The notes beneath the pieces were generated by a model. It worked only from the letters and a program-made list of their open reading frames with translations, did not search any database and was not told the origin of the DNA. Of a stretch of DNA of 64,000 nt, positions 61,611-64,000 are shown piece by piece. Position numbers and translations under genes: made by a program. The stretch covers positions 1,354,069-1,418,068 of the forward strand of contig VZRN01000753.1 of the NCBI GenBank assembly GCA_013397935.1, read 5' to 3'. The stretch comes from Dasyornis broadbenti (taxonomy: Eukaryota; Chordata; Aves; Passeriformes; Dasyornithidae). Every line of letters starts with the position of its first letter. Positions within the stretch are counted from its first letter, which is position 1.

Positions 61611-64000
61611 ATGTTTTGCCCTTTTAAAACCAAATGCAAATGTTGACTTGTAGGTGCTGTGAATAATCTCTCCTATTAAAAGCTCTGCTCATTAAAAGCC
61701 ACAGGCACAGATCTGAGATTGCAGCTGTAACAGGCAGCCCTTGCCCCAACCCCAAAGTGCATTTAGTGCCCCCAGCATTATCCTTCTGTGCTTGGGAACT
61801 TCTAGCAATAAAGACTTGCTTTCTTAGGAATTTTCCTAGCAGCTGGTTGCTTATCTAAGGAGAAGTGACAGATATGAGCATAAGCAGACACACAGGTACT
61901 AGATGCAAATTATCAGTGGGAAGAGATTCCCTGAGGCCAACAGTTAGGCTTGGCTATAGCCAGTGACCACCTGGCCCAGAGCTGATAAGGAGCAATTAAA
62001 CCCAAGAATCCACCAGCCTGAATAAGAAAGGAAGAAATAGGCTCCAGATTCATCCTCATCTACTTTAATTCAAGGGATAATACAGAGGGTAACCCTGGGG
62101 CCAGGCCCAGGAGGTGCAAAGCCACAGCCAGGGGCTGGTGCAGCAGGGACAGCACATGTGCCACTGCTGCTCTGAACACTCCCACGAGAGCTGCTTTGGC
62201 AGTTCTGAGCCAGTTTACAGAAAGGCCTGAGGGCTGCAACATTCACAAATGTAGTTTATGCTTCGAAAGCTCAGATCTCATCCTAAACCCTGAAACTATC
62301 CCGATGGAAAATGGAACGAAGGTTCCCGAAGCTGCTGTGTATTTGGGATCTTTCCTTGGAAAGCTGGTAGTCTCCACCACCTGTGAATTAACTCAGTTGC
62401 TGTAGATCAGGTGAATCACTCTGCTGTGTGGCTGAACTTCTCTTATTTGTGGATGACCCTTGGCTATATTTTATTTATTTATGTAGTCATCACCAATTGT
62501 ACCTGACTGGTTATGCCTGTGAAGGAGAAGTATTTCTTTTGGTTTTGGTTTTGTGGGGTTTCTGTTGTGTGTTTAAAATCCATTGATTTAAAGGCCAAGA
62601 AAGAAGCTTAAATTAGTTCAGTATTAGCAGCCACCAGATTCAAGGCAGCGAATAAGCTGTGGTTTACACCATTAACAGAGTACAGAGAGGAAGATTTAGT
62701 ATTGGGGTTTGGATTTTGCTAGTCAGAGAAATAAACAAAATAATATTTATTCCTGTTCATGGAAATTTATAGGAGCTCTGTCCCTAGGAGGAAAGATCTG
62801 CTCTATTCAGTTGTGCTTTTTCCCAGCCTTTCTAGAAAAAATATCTTCATGTGGGCTGTAACAATTGAAGCACAAGCTATTTATGCATTGATGTGTATTT
62901 CTGACTTGAAATATTTGACAGGCTCTATGTTAAATATCTGGTTTCAGTTTCTAAATGTCTGTCTTAAAGCCTCTCTTTCCCCTGTGCCTTATTAAAAGAA
63001 AGGCTGTAAGAAAGGCGTGCAGGAACTTGAAAGTTAAAAGCATTCTAGGAGCATGTAGGAAGCCTTCCATTGCATCAAATCTTTGCCCTCTTATTAGTGC
63101 ATTGAATTTGTTATATTAATTCTATCGATCAATTTGTGTCTCTTTTAAAATTATAAATGCATCTAGGACTTTTTAAAGAAGAAGTTGACAGTAAGGATGG
63201 AGCTCCCAAAGATACTAGAATTAGACTTGGCTAAAACTTTTACTTCTCAATATTTGCCTCTGCAGTTGATGAGGATGTGTTTGATGGGCTGAAGGTAAGA
63301 AGCAATTGCTTCAACTGTGTCTTTCTGAAGAAAGTTTAGTTAGAAACCGCCTTCCAGAGGCAAAAAAATAAACCCCTGAGCTCTTCAAGAGGAGCACCAG
63401 GATTTCTGGTGTGGTTTGTGGTGGGAAGATCTCTATTACGGGCAGGGGCTGGCTCAGGCTGGTACCTTTGCTGTCGAGTCTCAGTGATGATGCCCAGTGT
63501 GTGAGCAGGAACCCTGTGCCTCTGGAGCTGGTGTCCGCATGTGAGGCATAGAAAGCTAGGCCTGAACCTCTCAGAGGCTCTGAAGATCCCGCAGTGTCTT
63601 TCAAAAGAGGACAGGGCTTAGTGCTAAAGTTTTAATCAGGTTCTTCCCATGAATGGTGCGATGGGGGGATGAGGCTGGTGCTGCTGTTTTTGCAGAAGGT
63701 GCTCCAGGTGCCAGCAGCACATTCAGGGAGCACCCCAAGCTATTGCCCTGACACTGCGCAAGCCATGGGCAGACTTGGACATGAATGCCACTGACGGCAG
63801 CAGAGTTGGACAAAACAATTTGTCTCGTTTGCAATGTTAAAGCAATGATTTGGTTTGAGAGACACCATAAGCTCCATGGACCTTCTAGTCCACACACTTA
63901 CCGTCTCCTTGGAGCTGCTGGGCTGCCTGGGTACAGCAGGAGAGACGGAGCCATTTAACATGACTGATGCAGCATCCCAGCTCCTGCCTCCCAGGCTGGA

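Larger units (their letters stand above)
55001..64000. other. Intergenic DNA upstream of CNOT6, part 4
   Basis: No gene is recognised. It includes an ancient repeat (55,375-55,430), a C11 run (57,951-57,961), a second MIR-like fragment (61,510-61,610), a weak tRNA-like motif (59,824-59,870) and a 29-nt exon-like segment with good splice sites (63,266-63,294). In mammals GFPT2 is the next gene upstream of CNOT6, but none of its coding sequence appears here. Confidence 0.65.

Noticed and set aside
1..64000. CRISPR arrays, operons, rRNA or bacterial features
   Set aside because: This is vertebrate genomic DNA. No regularly spaced direct repeats or prokaryotic gene clusters are present.

Overview
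The window is avian genomic DNA. The CCR4-NOT deadenylase gene CNOT6 lies on the minus strand with its introns. The repeats are of avian or amniote type: a CR1 LINE fragment that keeps reverse-transcriptase residues, a solo endogenous-retrovirus LTR, and two decayed MIR-like SINEs. There are two assembly gaps. A passerine or other neoavian source is plausible from the LTR, but this is not proven.

Left part (1-25,500): the 5' two thirds of CNOT6, read right to left. A GC-rich CpG-island promoter with a non-coding first exon (3' end at 25,107) is followed by a 14-kb first intron containing an 819-base gap. Eight coding exons follow at 11,037-10,924, 8,440-8,254, 4,851-4,766, 3,813-3,709, 3,617-3,549, 2,133-1,976, 1,467-1,313 and 335-181. 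Every junction has GT/AG ends and the phases join exactly. They give residues 1 to about 343, that is the N-terminal segment, the leucine-rich repeats and the first half of the exonuclease-endonuclease-phosphatase (EEP) nuclease domain. By my count the Mg-binding residues fall at N195 and E240. The remaining roughly 215 residues lie beyond the left edge. CNOT6 is preferred over CNOT6L because of paralogue-specific residues in the LRR and nuclease exons.

Right part (25,550-64,000): about 38 kb upstream of CNOT6 in which I find no convincing protein-coding gene. It holds microsatellites, a pyrimidine tract, a 1,081-bp solo LTR in minus orientation with TG...CA ends and a near-perfect 5-bp target duplication, decayed ancient repeats, AT-rich islands with homeodomain-type motifs that may be regulatory, and two exon-like pieces with good splice signals but no recognised product. 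A 27-N gap at 47,702-47,728 is flanked by two nearly identical copies of about 40 bp and looks like an assembly artefact.

I found no novel multi-gene system. The most useful leads are a two-uORF leader on CNOT6 in which the second uORF would overlap the main start codon, a tRNA-like hairpin in intron 1, the gap-flanking false duplication, and the candidate regulatory islands.
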